This document shows positions 6,626 to 7,662 of a stretch of 7,662 nucleotides of DNA, in pieces. Every line of letters begins with the position of its first letter. Position 1 is the first letter of the stretch. The notes under the pieces are model-generated. The model ran no database searches. It was not told the origin of the DNA and saw only the letters and a list, made by a program, of their open reading frames with translations. This DNA is from Deltaproteobacteria bacterium (lineage in GTDB: Bacteria; Desulfobacterota; Desulfuromonadia; Desulfuromonadales; BM103), in assembly GCA_019313105.1 (NCBI GenBank), contig JAFDBW010000131.1, positions 1-7,662 on the forward strand. Direction: 5' to 3'. The position numbers were made by a program, and so were the translations under genes.

Positions 6626-6658
6626 CACCCTGCTGCGGCATTTGCCGCAGCAGGGGTG
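6626..6658 (-). terminator. GC-rich hairpin between livK and livH (attenuator or 3'-end stabiliser)
   Basis: The arms 6626-6639 and 6644-6658 form a 14-bp stem with a single bulged C around a 4-nt loop (AAAU in minus-strand RNA). The inner 12 bp are perfect. It begins 21 nt after the livK stop. In the minus-strand RNA the stem is followed by CCGUACCCUGUUUGUUC, so there is no immediate U-run, only a U-rich stretch about 9-17 nt later. A full terminator is therefore doubtful. Partial termination or protection of the livK mRNA 3' end, giving more binding protein than permease, is more likely. I infer this from its position and structure. Confidence 0.6.
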
Positions 6659-6679
6659 TTACGATCGAAAAGAGTTAGC

Positions 6680-7662
6680 TTATTTGTTAAGCTGCCACTT
6701 CTGGCCGTCGACCTTGAGGACGACGAAGTTACTGCGAGCCAGTGTCAGCTTGTCAGTGAAGGAGATCGGACCAGCGATCCCTTCGTAGTTGTCGGTAGCT
6801 TTCAGAGCCTTGGCGACTGCAGCCTTGTCAAAAGACCCGGCGCGCTTGACAGCATCCGCGTAAAGCATCATGCCATCATAGGAGAGAGTAGAGTAAGGCC
6901 CAGGCGCGACGCCGTACTTCTTCGTGAAGTTTGCGGCAAAATCCTTGGCGGCTGGCAAGTAATCGACAATCGGGTTGGAGAAGCAGTAGACGCCTTCAGC
7001 AGCACGACCGGCAATCTCAATCAGCTTCGGCGAGTTGGAGCCGTCACCGATGGCAATTGTACCACGGTAGCCGGCCTGGCGAAGCTGCTTGATCAGCAGC
7101 GCGCCTTCTGCGTAATAGGCCGTCCAGAAGATCGCATCGGGGTTCTTCGACTTGAGGGTTGTAACTAGGGAGGAGAAGTCCTGCTCACCCTTGTTAACCA
7201 CTTCGTATGCAACAACCTGGTTGCCTTTTTCTTCCCACTTGGCCCTAGAAATCTTGGCGAGGTCTTCGGAGTAAGCTTCACCCATGTGGATAACAGCGAT
7301 GCTCTTTACGCCGAGGGACTCGAAGAGGCCAACAGCGGTGTCAGCCTGTGCATCACCAGTTGAGTTGATCATGAAGCCGATGCCGGGGTTGGCGCCGACC
7401 AGGGCCGTGGAATTGGACGCGGTGATCACGAAAGGAACCTTGGCTTCGCCGTATAGAGCGAGAGTCGGCAGGGTTGCGCTGGAGCAGTAACCGCCGACAA
7501 CGCCGACGACACCTTCGGAAATCAGCTTGCTGGCAGCAGCAACAGCCTGCTGCGGGTCACAGGCATCATCACCGGTGGTGGTGACGATCGTTTTACCTAG
7601 CAGGCCTCCAGCTGCGTTGATTTCGTCAACGGCCAGCTTAATAGCACTCTCCATATCCTTGC
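6680..7662 (-). CDS. livK: LIV-type periplasmic amino-acid-binding protein, 5' end outside window
   Basis: This is the periplasmic substrate-binding protein (Leu/Ile/Val-binding family, type I fold) that delivers ligand to LivHM. The frame stays open to the right edge, so the signal peptide and about the first 40-50 residues are missing. The Met at 7654 is internal, preceded in frame by Lys-Asp, not the true start. Counting from that Met, DEINAAGG (10-17) and the cysteines Cys32 and Cys57 (DDACDPQQ, GGYCSSATLP) match the conserved disulfide of E. coli LivJ/LivK, with the same 25-residue spacing. Tyr180/Tyr181 and Asp204 (IGDGSN) fall at the positions of the ligand-contacting Tyr202 and Glu226 of the E. 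coli protein. The position of Thr102 is Asn81. YDGMMLYADAVKRAG (259-273) is typical of the C-terminal lobe. The gene ends with TAA at 6682-6680. The retained acidic residue suggests an alpha-amino acid ligand; which one is unknown. livK/livJ is a family-level name. Confidence 0.93.
   Translation of the reverse strand, partial: KDMESAIKLAVDEINAAGGLLGKTIVTTTGDDACDPQQAVAAASKLISEGVVGVVGGYCSSATLPTLALYGEAKVPFVITASNSTALVGANPGIGFMINSTGDAQADTAVGLFESLGVKSIAVIHMGEAYSEDLAKISRAKWEEKGNQVVAYEVVNKGEQDFSSLVTTLKSKNPDAIFWTAYYAEGALLIKQLRQAGYRGTIAIGDGSNSPKLIEIAGRAAEGVYCFSNPIVDYLPAAKDFAANFTKKYGVAPGPYSTLSYDGMMLYADAVKRAGSFDKAAVAKALKATDNYEGIAGPISFTDKLTLARSNFVVLKVDGQKWQLNK

Noticed and set aside
6656..7168. Plus-strand open frame (170 codons) opposite livK
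   Set aside because: It overlaps the conserved C-terminal lobe of the binding protein in antisense and shows no recognisable family.
7652..7654. ATG at 7654 as the start of livK
   Set aside because: The frame continues upstream in frame to the edge, and the conserved fold needs a signal peptide and first beta-strand that precede this Met.

Overview
The window holds eight protein-coding genes, all read from the minus strand. In transcription order (right to left) they are livK (5' end beyond the right edge), livH, livM, livG, livF, a short-chain dehydrogenase (SDR), an aldo/keto reductase (AKR), and a single-chain iron-sulfur L-serine dehydratase (3' end beyond the left edge). I see no tRNA, rRNA, CRISPR array, insertion sequence or plus-strand gene. 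The organism is most likely a Gram-negative bacterium, because it has a complete periplasmic-binding-protein-dependent LIV-type ABC importer. The protein style and the presence of an oxygen-labile Fe-S serine dehydratase would fit a Desulfobacterota/Deltaproteobacteria-like anaerobe, but that placement is a weak inference from sequence style only.

Layout. From 7662 to 6680 is the binding protein. A 204-bp gap (6679-6476) follows, holding a strong GC-rich hairpin just after livK, then a weak promoter-like pair and an inverted repeat before livH. From 6475 to 3116 lie the two permeases and two ATPases. They are packed tightly: 2 bp between livH and livM, 29 bp between livM and livG, 2 bp between livG and livF. 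After 42 bp with no terminator-like structure comes the SDR (3073-2324). The AKR follows after 7 bp (2316-1315), and its ribosome binding site overlaps the SDR stop codon. A 134-bp gap with small hairpins then separates the AKR from the serine dehydratase (1180 to beyond base 1).

How the genes may work together. LivK should capture an amino-acid-like ligand in the periplasm, LivHM form the membrane channel, and LivGF supply ATP hydrolysis. The SDR and AKR are NAD(P)-dependent oxidoreductases with intact catalytic residues. The serine dehydratase converts a beta-hydroxy amino acid (L-serine in characterised relatives) to a 2-oxo acid and ammonia. The continuous co-directional arrangement suggests a transport-plus-catabolism cluster for an amino acid or hydroxylated amino acid, rather than a plain leucine/isoleucine/valine uptake operon. 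The substrate cannot be named from sequence. Nothing here is a clearly unprecedented system; the most interesting points are the gene combination, the variant SSSHCA motif of the dehydratase, the altered ligand-pocket position in LivK, and the structured livK-livH gap.
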